The notes under the pieces are model-generated. The model did no database searches, was not told the origin of the DNA, and saw only the letters and a program-made list of their open reading frames with translations. The translations under genes and the position numbers were made by a program. From the NCBI RefSeq assembly GCF_037126465.1, contig NW_026999355.1, forward strand, positions 434,001 to 498,000: a DNA stretch of 64,000 nucleotides, in the 5' to 3' direction. The DNA is from Ornithodoros turicata. Its lineage: Eukaryota; Arthropoda; Arachnida; Ixodida; Argasidae. Positions 13,301 through 22,457 of the stretch are shown here, in pieces (positions within the stretch are counted from its first letter, which is position 1; each line of letters begins with the position of its first letter).

Positions 13301-13369
13301 AGGGACTTTCTTGGGCGAGATCCTAACACCGAAGCGTTCTTGATAAGCAAAGGATTATCTCTCGCTTAA
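1324..13369 (+). CDS. THOP1/NLN-like: Thimet oligopeptidase / neurolysin-like M3 zinc metallopeptidase, 5'-partial, 13 exons
   Basis: M3-family endopeptidases cleave short peptides in the cytosol or mitochondria. Exons: 1324-1439, 1540-1709, 2620-2732, 3546-3597, 3674-3838, 8171-8332, 10148-10213, 10273-10377, 10489-10596, 10865-10938, 11427-11790, 13087-13203, 13283-13369. All junctions keep frame and give 565 residues plus stop. The zinc site HEFGH lies at visible residues 358-362 and the third ligand is the Glu of [13 protein letters not shown] (residue 387), with the family's 29-residue spacing. The product ends in FLGRDP and LISKGLSLA, as in the family. Mammalian homologues have about 690-700 residues, so roughly 120-140 N-terminal residues lie upstream; exon 1324 starts inside a codon and I found no earlier exon in 1-1323. 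Oddities are a GC donor at 10597 and Trp in the usually Gly-Gly loop (GHLAWGYD). I cannot separate THOP1 from NLN. Confidence 0.93.
2769..3484. mobile_element. TTAA-flanked MITE (piggyBac-like) in M3 peptidase intron 3
   Basis: TTAA at 2769-2772 and 3481-3484 bound an insert with inverted ends AGGGACTATCGC / GCGATAGTCCCT. TTAA target sites are the hallmark of piggyBac-type elements. There is no transposase; the 107-codon open frame beginning just upstream lies mostly within this element and is probably fortuitous. Confidence 0.65.
4152..4744. mobile_element. hAT-like MITE with 8-bp target duplication
   Basis: A perfect 8-bp direct repeat ATTGGGAG (4144-4151 and 4745-4752) flanks a 593-bp insert with ends CAAGGTTGCGGA and TCCGCAACCCTG. 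Eight-bp duplications and CA(A/G)GG-type ends fit the hAT superfamily. The interior is rich in the motif ATTCCATTCC on both sides. Confidence 0.75.
4819..5358. mobile_element. Probable hAT-like element rich in GCTCACTCA motifs
   Basis: It begins CAGAGGTCGGCACTCACTC, and the phrase GGTGGC borders both ends (TTGGTGGC left, CTGGTGGC right). The body is dominated by CACTCATGCTCA and its reverse complement TGAGCATGAGTG. End matching is imperfect. Confidence 0.4.
5607..6286. mobile_element. TA-flanked pogo/Tigger-type non-autonomous element
   Basis: TA at 5605-5606 and 6287-6288 flanks inverted ends CAGTTGAGCCCGTTTATAAC and, read inward from the right, CAGGCGAGCTTGTTTATTAC. A 68-codon open frame (5789-5995) with a basic KKRKTS segment may be a transposase remnant, but I cannot confirm it. 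Confidence 0.65.
6604..6850. mobile_element. Short MITE with ~34-bp inverted ends
   Basis: The ends CAGTCTCTCAATACTCTCTC and GAGAGAGTAGTGAGAGACCG are inverted copies, extending to GGTCCGGAAACTC / GAGTTTCCTGACC. No clear target duplication was seen. The 109-codon frame across it is likely incidental. Confidence 0.6.
7330..7405 (-). mobile_element. Possible solo hAT-type terminus
   Basis: On the minus strand the stretch reads CAGGGGCCTCAAACTCAAAT, a style common at hAT ends. No partner end was found, so this is a truncated relic at best. The remainder of the intron between 3838 and 8171 outside named elements shows nothing I can name. Confidence 0.3.
8738..9610 (+). pseudogene. Decayed LTR-retrotransposon gag (capsid-type) fragment
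   Basis: One reading frame carries a retrotransposon gag-like stretch ([17 protein letters not shown], then a WKESF segment and an ASEYYFEKL segment) but is broken by at least three in-frame stops (TAA 9122, TAG near 9328, TGA near 9446). No LTRs, protease or reverse transcriptase were seen nearby. A stretch near 8570-8655 recurs at 9820-9905 (GAGGTGGAAGAGGAGGAAAC region). It lies inside the M3 peptidase intron 8333-10147. Confidence 0.6.
10721..10775 (+). mobile_element. Truncated end of the CGGGTTTAACCCG hAT-like MITE family
   Basis: The stretch TAGAGTGACTTTTTCGAGTT followed by ACACCCGATTCC and GAACT matches the inward-read right end of the complete element at 31331-31895. Only one end is present. 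Confidence 0.5.
10865..11790 (+). CDS. Catalytic exons of the M3 peptidase (HEFGH zinc site and substrate loop)
   Basis: Exon 10865-10938 encodes [13 protein letters not shown] with the two zinc histidines and catalytic Glu. Exon 11427-11790 carries the third zinc ligand ([14 protein letters not shown]) and the substrate-contacting loop [16 protein letters not shown], where the His and downstream Tyr residues of the family remain. The codon for Glu377 is split across the intron 10939-11426 (GA|A). The intron holds no recognisable coding sequence. Confidence 0.93.
12338..12584. mobile_element. Internally deleted copy of a GGTTCCCAC-ended repeat
   Basis: It shares the left end (TTCCCACTGAATTT), the core phrase GCAAAGAGTGCCAACTCCTG and the right end AAGTGGGAACC with copies at 20214-20938 and 60258-60812. 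The left third seen in the other copies is missing here. Confidence 0.6.
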
Positions 13370-13415
13370 ATATGGCTTTCCCCTAAGATGTTTTGTTACT
13401 GTGCACAATTTTCTA

Positions 13416-13421
13416 AATAAA
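13416..13421 (+). terminator. Polyadenylation signal of the M3 peptidase gene
   Basis: AATAAA lies 46 bases past the TAA at 13367-13369, the usual spacing for a short 3' UTR. No competing signal lies between. Confidence 0.7.
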
Positions 13422-14050
13422 ACAGTTCTATAGCTGTCTCACTGCAGGATTGCTATATGTGTCTACATTTCTGAAAAGCATTCTGAATATTTTGTGGAAT
13501 TGTGATGACCAAGACTCAGATCTTTTTCATGTTTAGGAATAAATAAGTCACTTTGGACGCAGTATTGGGAGTAGGGTGGGTTGTCCAGCAGTCAGAACCC
13601 CACAGCAGCTTTGAAGGACACTGCAATTTTGTATGTGTGACTGGGAGCACTGTCCAATTCAAGTTTAAAGTTAATATCCCATATATACCACACAAATAAT
13701 TTCATTTTGGCATCTGCAATTTAATAGAAAATTTGCAGAAAAGTGGAAACCCAGATTCAAATGCAGCTGGTCATTTTTGGTTAGCTGGTCGTTTTGTTTT
13801 GTTTTTTGTTTAGCTGGTCATTTTTATTTAGTGAGTACAGCAATGTGGCATGTGTTTCCATTTTTGTTACCACCTCTAATATCCGAAATGGCATATACTG
13901 TGTACCATTTCGATTACCAGTCTTTCAGATTATGATCACTTGAATGTCACTGTGTACACTCCGTTCAATGTTGACGTTCGCTGGCTAGAACGGTATGATT
14001 TGTTATCGGCATTATAAATCATTTGAATTCACACAGTCTGAAATTCCATT
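13422..14050. other. Intergenic, nothing recognised
   Basis: AT-rich sequence downstream of the M3 peptidase gene. It has a short duplicated phrase TTTAGCTGGTC near 13780-13820 and no coding or element signature. Confidence 0.4.
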
Positions 14051-14053
14051 GGT

Positions 14054-14480
14054 TGCAACCATGCTGCCATTATCAGCTTTGAAAAGGGAAAATGAAAGGG
14101 CAGGTACATGGCCTCCTCACATCACTTCTTTCGGAGATCTGAGCACATCCGGCAGTTTGCACTCCTCAAAATGACATTTTTTGCAATTTTTTAAAGCTAT
14201 TACCATTGTAGTAGTGAATCTATTTTGCAATAGTGTGGGGTAATTCCGGCATGCAGTTTCTGTTTCCGTAAAGAAAACAAAAACATTAGGTTGACTGATT
14301 AGGAGTTCAATTGGCTAAATTGAATTTCTCAGGTGAATTTGATAACAGTGTTCAAAAATCATGGCAAAATCTCCCCAGAGATAAATAGTGTTGACTCTAT
14401 AATGGTCAAACAAGCAGATTTTCTTATACAAATTATTTTCACATTGAAAAAAAAATGAAACAACCTGTATATCAGAAGAA
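14054..14480. repeat. Dispersed repeat, copy 1 (partner at 57640-58050)
   Basis: It begins TTGCAACCATGCTG and shares ordered phrases with the 57.6-kb copy: GCAGGTA(C/T)ATG, CCGGCATGC, TTTCTGTTTCCGTAAA, CAAAATCTCCCC, TTTTTCACATT. The two are roughly co-linear over 400 bp with many differences. The family end is not defined, although the other copy ends in an ACACCCTGCA motif. Confidence 0.6.
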
Positions 14481-14865
14481 AAATAATCTAAGAGGTCGAC
14501 AGGACCAACCTGCCTGAATCTGGGTGGAATCACACAGGACAGTTATTCGCTCCTGCCAGACGTGCGCTAGGGAGTGAACTTTCCCTTAAAAAGGGCATGA
14601 AGTGCATCTTGAATATAGCGAGCTGCATGGAAACTGCTTTTGCAGTATTACGATACAGCCAGGCGCAGTAGCATAGCCTGAAAAATAGTTCAGGAGGGGT
14701 TCTATGGGAACTTTATATGGGGGAGAAGGATTTCACCCTCTTTGCCCTCTCCCAAATGCACAGCCAGATGTACGGTTTCAGGGGCGGGGGGGTCGAATCC
14801 CCCAAACCCCCTTCTGGCTATGTCACTGGCCAGGCGGATATCGTCTCAAAGAATGTATGTAACTA

Positions 14866-15420
14866 CCGTAATTTCACACGTATAAGCCGCACCGCAGATG
14901 CGCAGGACGCGTTTTTTGGGACGTTTTGAAAATTTTCTGGCAGATAAGCCACACCCGCAGATAAACCGCGGGCAATACGAGACGACTGATTTGTGCGACA
15001 AAGGAGACCATAGAGAAGGCCATACACCCTGTGGTCCATACTCCGGGATCGGCACAGTGTACAACAGAAGAGGTCAGTTCTGGAGTTCTACCAAGATCGG
15101 ATTGTGCCCTTGTCGGGTGTTTTTCGTGGACTGATGGGTCAGTGATCTTCCAGAAGACATGAATCACTGTCACCAGTTTCCTTAAAGCTGCTTGGGGGAA
15201 TGCACCAGGAAGATCAGTCTACTCGAATGTGGACCCGTCCCTGTTACGCACTGTTCGTGCCTCGGCAGGGCACTGCTGTTCCAGAGACACTGTCGGCACT
15301 TTCGTTAAAATCAGCATATGGGGAAAATACCAGGAAAAAATAGTCATCAGATAAGCCGCAGGGCGCCCGTGAGAAAAAAAAATCTCGCATAAGCCGCGGC
15401 TAATACGCGTGAAAATACGG
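14866..15420. mobile_element. TA-flanked pogo/Tc1-type MITE (CCGTAATTTCACACG family)
   Basis: TA at 14864-14865 and 15421-15422 flank inverted ends CCGTAATTTCACACGTATAA and TTTTCACGCG-containing right end GTGAAAATACGG, both followed inward by GCCGC. The phrase AGATAAGCC(G/A)C repeats internally near both ends. Confidence 0.75.
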
Positions 15421-15460
15421 TACTTCATTAATTAGCTCTTTTTAATTAGGAAATTACCAG

Positions 15461-15750
15461 CTCCCGTGGCGTAGTGGTTAAGATGATCGCTTTCCACGCC
15501 GAGACTGGGATGTGACACGGGTTCGAATCCTGTCACCGGCTGTGCTGTCTGAGGTTTTCCCTGGGTTTTCCCGAAGACTTTCCAGACAATGTCGGCACAG
15601 TTCCCCTTGAAGTCGGCCCAGGACACATAATAATCCCCCTATCCCCCACTCCTTCCATGCTGTCCTCTCTCCATCTGTCCACATCTGTACGCCACTCATA
15701 GCTACAGCTGCTTCGCGGCGCTAAGACGGAATTTAAAAAAAATAAAAAAT
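15461..15750 (+). mobile_element. tRNA-derived SINE
   Basis: An A-box-like TGGCGTAGTGGTTAAGATG and B box GGGTTCGAATCC sit at tRNA spacing, followed by a ~190-bp body (TCTGAGGTTTTCCCTGGG to CGCGGCGCTAAGACGGAATT) and an A-rich tail. A minus-strand copy with the same body lies at 49496-49800. The layout resembles the Ruka-type SINEs known from ticks. Confidence 0.8.
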
Positions 15751-16805
15751 TTGGGGATTTCAGGCAAAAGCGAGACAGCAACACAGGAAGCTATCCTTGC
15801 TGAAAGACATTTTGTTTCTTAAAAATCATTTTTAAAAAAATCACATAAGGTGAAATCTGCACGGCAAATTTTGCTATGAAAATCAACCGAAATCTCGTGC
15901 CTCAGGAACACATGACCTTCACAGTCAGAGGGTTGCCTGGGCTGCAAAGCAGTTGATCTGACCAGCAGGTACTCCTACTTACTCCAATCCATCTGCATTG
16001 CTCCAGAGCATGTAGCCCTCCCCTCTGACGTGTAATGAGCACTGTCCTCCCTACATTCCTCCCATTCATACTGCTCAGTTAGCTTTAAAAAAAAAAATCA
16101 GTTGCAGGTAAAAGCACCCGGTATCTATTTTTCCTGCATGATATTAACATACTACCTTCAGCGAGTGCCACGCAAAGTATTTTCTTCAGGAAGCATGCAT
16201 TTCTTGAGAAAATTTGTTCACAAGAATATGTGCAGCAGTGGCGAACTTTCCCAGCTCTTTCTGGCATGTTCCCGCTCATCCGAGCACTTTCACTGGCTGC
16301 CAAGAGTTGCCCACTACAACACGGGAGCAAGGCAACTGGTCGGCTGCTGTGTTTGGGTGTTGGATGCTGGGCGCGCTCCTCACTACTGGACAGCTGAAGA
16401 AAATAGTTTTTCTGACCCGCATGACTGAAGTGCACCAGGGTTGCACACGGCACCCATATTTGTTGTACTGGTATCCCAAGTAATATCCCAAGGCTTGTAA
16501 TCCTAATTTCTACTCCACCTGACAATTTAATGCGTTAGCATGAGAAGCGGCATTTCGAGGAAAAGTGTCAGTGTTGATCCAGCCAAGGCGCCTAGTGCCA
16601 GATACATGGGAAAGTCTGAACTTACAGGTGTGCAAGGTGCATAAGGGCTGTTTGTTTGTTTGCCTGGGTTACATCTGTGGCGCTGCTTGCCAGGTGCGGT
16701 CATCTCTGCTGCGCATGTGTTTCGGAGAGAGGGAGTATGAGTGGGTGGGTGGGTGGGTGGGTGTGTGTGCTAGAGATGGTGAAGCCTCACTGAGGCAGAG
16801 GTATA
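15751..16805. other. Intergenic, no gene recognised
   Basis: Several overlapping short frames lie at 16085-16525 on both strands, but none matches a family and codon structure is not consistent. A GGGT microsatellite lies near 16741-16765. Confidence 0.4.
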
Positions 16806-17165
16806 AGTGGACATGTAAAGATGAAATAAGAGGGTAAATGTAAATGAAGGTAAATGATATGAAATTGAAGTAGTTGAAGGCAATTAGGAGTAAGAGTAAT
16901 TAAAGGTAACTAAAGCAAGAAAGTTTAGTTTAAAGGTAATGATTGTAAGATATATGTAATTAAGAGAAAGATTAAATTAAATATTACTCAAGGTAATTGT
17001 AGGTAATTAATGTTAATTACAAGGAAATTGAATTAAAGCAAGTAAACAAAATTAAAGGGAATTAAATGAAATTCAAGATTACCTCAGGTAACCATAAAGG
17101 GTAATTGAAAGTATGTGAGGCTAATTTAAGGTTAATTAAATGGACTTACACATGGTAATTGAAAG
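16806..17165 (+). repeat. Purine/A-rich degenerate GGTAATTAAA tract
   Basis: About 360 bp are composed largely of variants of AAGGTAATTAAA, with strong strand asymmetry (few C). There are no clean period or inverted ends. It lies immediately left of the Tigger-type element. Confidence 0.6.
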
Positions 17166-17295
17166 TGTCGAACCAAAGGTCAAGTATAGACTGGAGGTGG
17201 ACAACCAGAAGTCAGGTTACACCGGAAGTAAACAACTGGAAGTCTGGTTTAGACTGGAAAAGGCGCTTAATGCTAATGCATTTCTCTAGCATTTA

Positions 17296-17781
17296 CAGTC
17301 ATGCCTCATTAATATGGACAACTCGAATTATGGACGATTTCTGTGAGGCATACGTGACGGGCCTAGAAAATCCTGTACGATGTCATGAAAGTTCCGAACA
17401 TATCCACCGGCGATTGACGCTTGTGCGCAGTCGCTCGGTAGCTTACGAGAACAGAGGCACCGCAGTCAGGCAGGCTGTCAGGCTTGGCATCGACGACGTG
17501 CGCAACGCCAAGCCAGCGGCCACATCTGCTATAGCACAAGCGGGACTACAGACGGCTCTTCAATTCTTTGAGGACAATTGTGATGAGCAGCAGCCTCTAC
17601 ATGTTGCGGACGTTTTGCGGAGCTTAAATCGATGCGCAACCATGTATATGTGCAAGTAGGCACTAATTCAGGATTTTTTTCAGTAAACCTTCATAATTGT
17701 TTTTGTTATTTCCTTGGTATTCGATAATACTAACGATTTTCGTCGGGGACGAAAGCTGCCCATATTAACGAGGTACGACTG
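17296..17781 (+). mobile_element. Tigger/pogo-type element with transposase C-terminal remnant
   Basis: TA dinucleotides (17294-17295, 17782-17783) flank inverted ends CAGTCATGCCTCATTAATAT and ATATTAACGAGGTACGACTG. An open frame across 17300-17659 ends in a helical, Leu-rich segment (LQTALQFFEDN, VADVLRSLNRC), plausible as the end of a pogo-family transposase. The catalytic domain is absent. Confidence 0.7.
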
Positions 17782-18684
17782 TACCGCTAAATTGCCACTG
17801 AATTTTTTGGTGCCCTTTCATGCTCCTTTAAGTGTCATCTATGAGCTGGCAACCAAGGAAACATATCTGTATGCGCATTTATATTAGCCGTAACAATGAG
17901 ATGCAGGCTCACACACAAGCACATGGTGACATGTACAAGTTACATGCACATGTGTACAAGGTGGTACAACATCAGCATCAGTTAGACAAAGTCAGTGTGT
18001 AAAGTCGGCACTTGATCTACGAAGCTTTATGAATGATGCCCTCTGGGACAAGACACATCTCCCCTTCCTTATTCCGAGCCTCGGTTTATGAACGCTTTTC
18101 CCAGGAACGCTAACCGTTCATAAATCTAGTCTGTTGACTGTATAACGAACGCACTTTCCAGTCAATGTGCATGCCAATATAGGCCTTGCTGGTCCCCGTG
18201 CACTTCTTACCCTCTTTCCCAGCAGCAACATAATAAGGGGGGGAGGACTGCCAGAATCGCCTCCTCCCATTGGGATAAATACTATACTAGTGGTATGATT
18301 TTACTTGGGATTAATACTTTAATGAGTATCACTGACGAGAACGTCAACATTCCATATAACTAGTCATCTCGGTAAACATCTGAGTAATGTATCAATGTTC
18401 AAAAGGTCAAGGAAAAAGAATATTGCTTGCTTCCACACGCAATATGCACGACTGTCCGCGGGGGGTACTGACCGATGTGATACCTTTTCTACACAGATTT
18501 CTGAGCACTTGCCACAACCTGAGCGGTTTGCCAACCGTCTTAAATGATTGCAGGATTTCATGCTCTTGACAGAAGCAAAAAATGGCAGTCCACACATGCA
18601 CAGTTACTGCAACTACCACCGGCAGCAGCATTAATGGAAGCGCGTTTTTGTGCATAGGAGGATAGCAGATAAGATTCTCTAGCA

Positions 18685-18690
18685 TTTATT
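18685..18690 (-). terminator. Polyadenylation signal of HGS
   Basis: AATAAA on the minus strand lies about 190 bases past the HGS stop codon (18881-18879). Confidence 0.55.
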
Positions 18691-18878
18691 ATACATAACG
18701 ACCAAAAGCCAACGGGAATGTTGTACAAAGCCATCAAATAAATACAGTCTCATTTTAATTACTGTTACAAACAATTGCACCAACTTGCCATTTAGCCACT
18801 AGTGAGCAGTAGTACCACCTCGAGCCTTTTACCATATTAGGGCAACCGTGTCCTTTGTACTAGGCAGTAGGGATAATT

Positions 18879-21800
18879 TCAGTCAAAGCTGATAAGTGCA
18901 GGCTCTGGTGGGGCCATAGGGACCTGGTTGTGCTCTGTGCCTGTCGGCAGACCATGCTGAGGACCATTTTGGGGCTGCGGCCCCATCGCACCTGCAAGTG
19001 TGTCACAAAATTTAGTTCCAGCTACGTTGTGTTTCTCGAGGCACTAAAAAATGTGACAGAAAATAAAGTCACAGATGTACGACAGACATGTGCGGAAGAT
19101 AATTAGGGTCTTTATGTTGCGAGACAACAGGGATCATGAGTGACACCACAGTGGTCTGGTCTGTGGATTAATGTTGCCCACCTGAGGGTCCTCGAACGCG
19201 CACCGAAATCTTGACACACGACACACCACATTTAACATCCGTCACGGAAGACAGCGTGTCTGAGCAACATGTACACCTCCACCAACATGCCACCATCCTC
19301 GGCCAGGTCTGAACCCGTGCTCTTGGGTTCAGCAGGCGGACACGCTACCGACTGATCCCCCAAGGGCGGCACGTGCACAACACTTCTTTTTTTTTTTACA
19401 GATTTCGGCAAAGCCAAGACTTCACCAACAGGTGGAGCACCCTTCAATAGCTTTAATGGTATCATAGTTGCATTATAGTGCACTGTCAAGCTTCTGTAAA
19501 GACAAAGAAGGAACAGCAAGGTGTTTCTTGGTGGAACACGATTACAAGTCGCATCTGTGACTTCCTTTCACAGCTAAGATGACAATTTTTTTGTCAGAAT
19601 AAGGATGATTATAATTATGAACTGTGGCTTGGCAGCAGATACAAGCAGATATCAGTGCATTGCACATGTAATGGGCAAACAAGACAGGGTACACTGCAAG
19701 ATGGATACTGTTATGTATGTACCGTCGTCGTCGTTTGCCTGGGCCAAGGAAACTCATTCTTGCAGTTTCTTTAAAAGCAAATTACGCTGTTTTCGTATGA
19801 TTAAACTGGCTTGGCCACCACTTGGCACTTCGTCATTGGGTCCTGGCTCATAGGCGTGTCACTACGCAACATTACTGGGGCCAAATGTTCATTCACTCAC
19901 ATGAGGACCACAAAATATGATGATGTCCAAGCACATAATAGAACGCACAGCAGTGTTGAACTTGGATCCCAAATACAAATGTTTCAGACGACTTCGATGA
20001 CAACAAAGGTTTCGAGTTACTGCAGGTTACATTTCACAGCACTGAAGGCTTAGACACATTTGGATGACAATATCCGACAGTTGCCCATTTCAAAGTAGCT
20101 CATGAAACACAGGTGCATATATATCTACAAACCAGATAGATACCATTTATACTGCTGAATCGAACCCAACACTGCTCACAGTCCAAACACACTGTTCAGC
20201 TAAGGCATATACATAGTCCCCATTGAATCTTGTAACCAACATTCAAGGTCCTCTGAGGGCTCAGCTGTCATTTTATGTGCGATGTAAAACACAGTTTATG
20301 GCCAGGGCTTCAAGATTTCACAAAAATATTTACAACCAACAGCGTGCCCGGGACAACCTACAACGGACGGGGACTACACCATAGTGATCCAGACCATTCA
20401 CAAACGTGTCTGATGGCTCCTGAATGTTAAAGATCACAGCACAGCACAGAAAATTGTTTAATACAACAGAGGGCTGCATTCATTTCTCGCTGCCGACTCT
20501 TATTGCGAAGAGTGCTAACTCCTGTAGTTTTGAGCTATAGCTACGTACTATTCACTCCAAGATCGAACGGTGTCGGCACTCTGCGGAGAACGAAAAACTA
20601 CTGTAGTGTGGACGCGTCGTCTGCTTTTACACGTTTATTCCGCATTCAGTGAAGTACAGGGAGCATTAGGGAACCGAACCATCGCGGCACAAGTAATGTT
20701 CCTGTGAACATACACAATGATCACGGAAAAGAACCATCAACTCCGAACATCGGCCCACGTGTTATCCACACTATAAGGGTGACAGCGTCGCCCCCTATAG
20801 GTCGAGGATAGTTAAATTATCGTCCCAACTCTGGTAAGTGGGAATATTCGCAATAGCAGTTCCATGAGCTCCAGGAGCACCATGAGAACAAGAAAAAGAT
20901 CAAGGGTTTTCAAGGGTCTCAAGGAGAAGTGGGAACCACGATATAGTACGGTGTAGCTGATATCCTCTTCTCTGACAGTCGAAAATTTCAAAATAAGTTG
21001 TCCCAAGTAGAGTCTACACTAGTTAATATCACATCCTCACATTGTGACGGTTTTTCTAGGGAATCGTGTCTTCCCCAAAAGAAGCACCATGTATTTCTTC
21101 CTCATTATTATGACAACTCGTTAATCCGACTGTAACCGAACTTCTGAGGACGAATCGGGTAGAACACATGTATTCTGCCCCAGCTATTATGACCACCGAC
21201 TGTTGACCTCACAGACTATGAACAAAGTTTTGGGGACAAACGGAGAGAACACTGGCATTCTGCCCCTATTATGACCACCTTGCAACCATTCTGTTCCACA
21301 AAGTACAGTGGCTACGGGTGACACATATGTGGACGATGTCATCCAAAGCACAACCCTGTTTTCGCACGAGTTCATTGTGAGTCATAGGTCTTGTACAGAA
21401 AGCAGTACTTGAAAGGACAAGGCATCGAATCCGGCAAGCCATCAAGCAATGTTGATGGTTCAGATACTTCTCCATGGCCAGCTTTGCTTGGATATGCTGA
21501 CCTCATAGGCCAACTATCTTAACTGTTTCCCCTACAGCTATACCAGTCGAGTTACGTATCAAGTGCCACGCTATTTGAAACACTATTTGCTGCACTATTT
21601 ACACATGGCTTGTAGCGTATGTCAAATATACCACCGTTGACCACCACAAGGCAAATACTTGCCTGCCAAACATTAGTTTCTTTTCTAGACTACTGTGGGT
21701 AAGGGAAGGACTGCAACAAGGCTCCACTGTACTCACCATGAACAAGGTAAGGGTGAAAGTCATTTGGAAAGCGGATGCCTTGTGGTGGAACACCGCCGTA

Positions 21801-22457
21801 AAGTTGCCCTGCAGGTTGCCCGAGGTTTTGTGGGTGGCCATGAGGCGGTGATGTCTTTGGAGGTGAAACTGTCTGCTGCTGTAGCGCTTGCGGTGGCATA
21901 GATGGTAACGCCATCGATGGAGGCGGCATGAACTGTGGCGCCATGGTTTGTGGGGGCATAGAACATGGAGGCACTGGTTGCGGGGCCATAGAATGTGGGG
22001 GCATGGTATGTGAGACCATAGACTGTGGGCCCACAGACTGGTGCTGCAGTGCCTGTGTCGGTAGCCCTTGTGTTGTCATCCCGTGAGGTGGCATACCCTG
22101 TGGTGGTAACCCTTGGGGAGGGATACCGTGAGGATGCATCCCTTGCAGCGGGATCCCTTGCTGTGGCATGCTCTGTGGCGGCATCCCCTGAGGTGGAACA
22201 CCCTGCTGGGGCATCCCCTGGGGTGGAACACCTTGCTGTGGCATCCCCTGGGGTGGAACACCTTGCTGTGGCATCCCATGGGGTGGACCACCTTGCTGTG
22301 GCATCCCCTGAGGTGGCATTCCTGGTGGCAACGGCCCCTGTGGCTGTCCATAACCCATGTAGTACTGCTGCTTGTGCATCTCTTGACGCATTTGCATTTC
22401 CCTCTCCTGTTCTTGCATCTTTTGCAAAGCTAACTGGTGCTGATATTGCAAATATTC
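18879..22457 (-). CDS. HGS: HGS exons 13-14, Pro/Gln-rich tail and clathrin-binding end
   Basis: Exon 22457-21737 (721 nt) begins EYLQYQHQLALQKMQEQ, then runs into a Met/Gly/Pro/Gln-rich low-complexity tail with a 10-residue tandem repeat. Exon 18991-18879 ends PPEPALISFD and TGA; human HRS also ends LISFD, a clathrin-box-like tail. The split Gly codon (G|GT) supports direct joining across the 2.7-kb intron. I cannot exclude a small skipped exon in between. Confidence 0.9.

Noticed and set aside
16085..16525. Gene at 16.1-16.5 kb (open on both strands)
   Set aside because: No family match, no splice context and conflicting frames of equal length.
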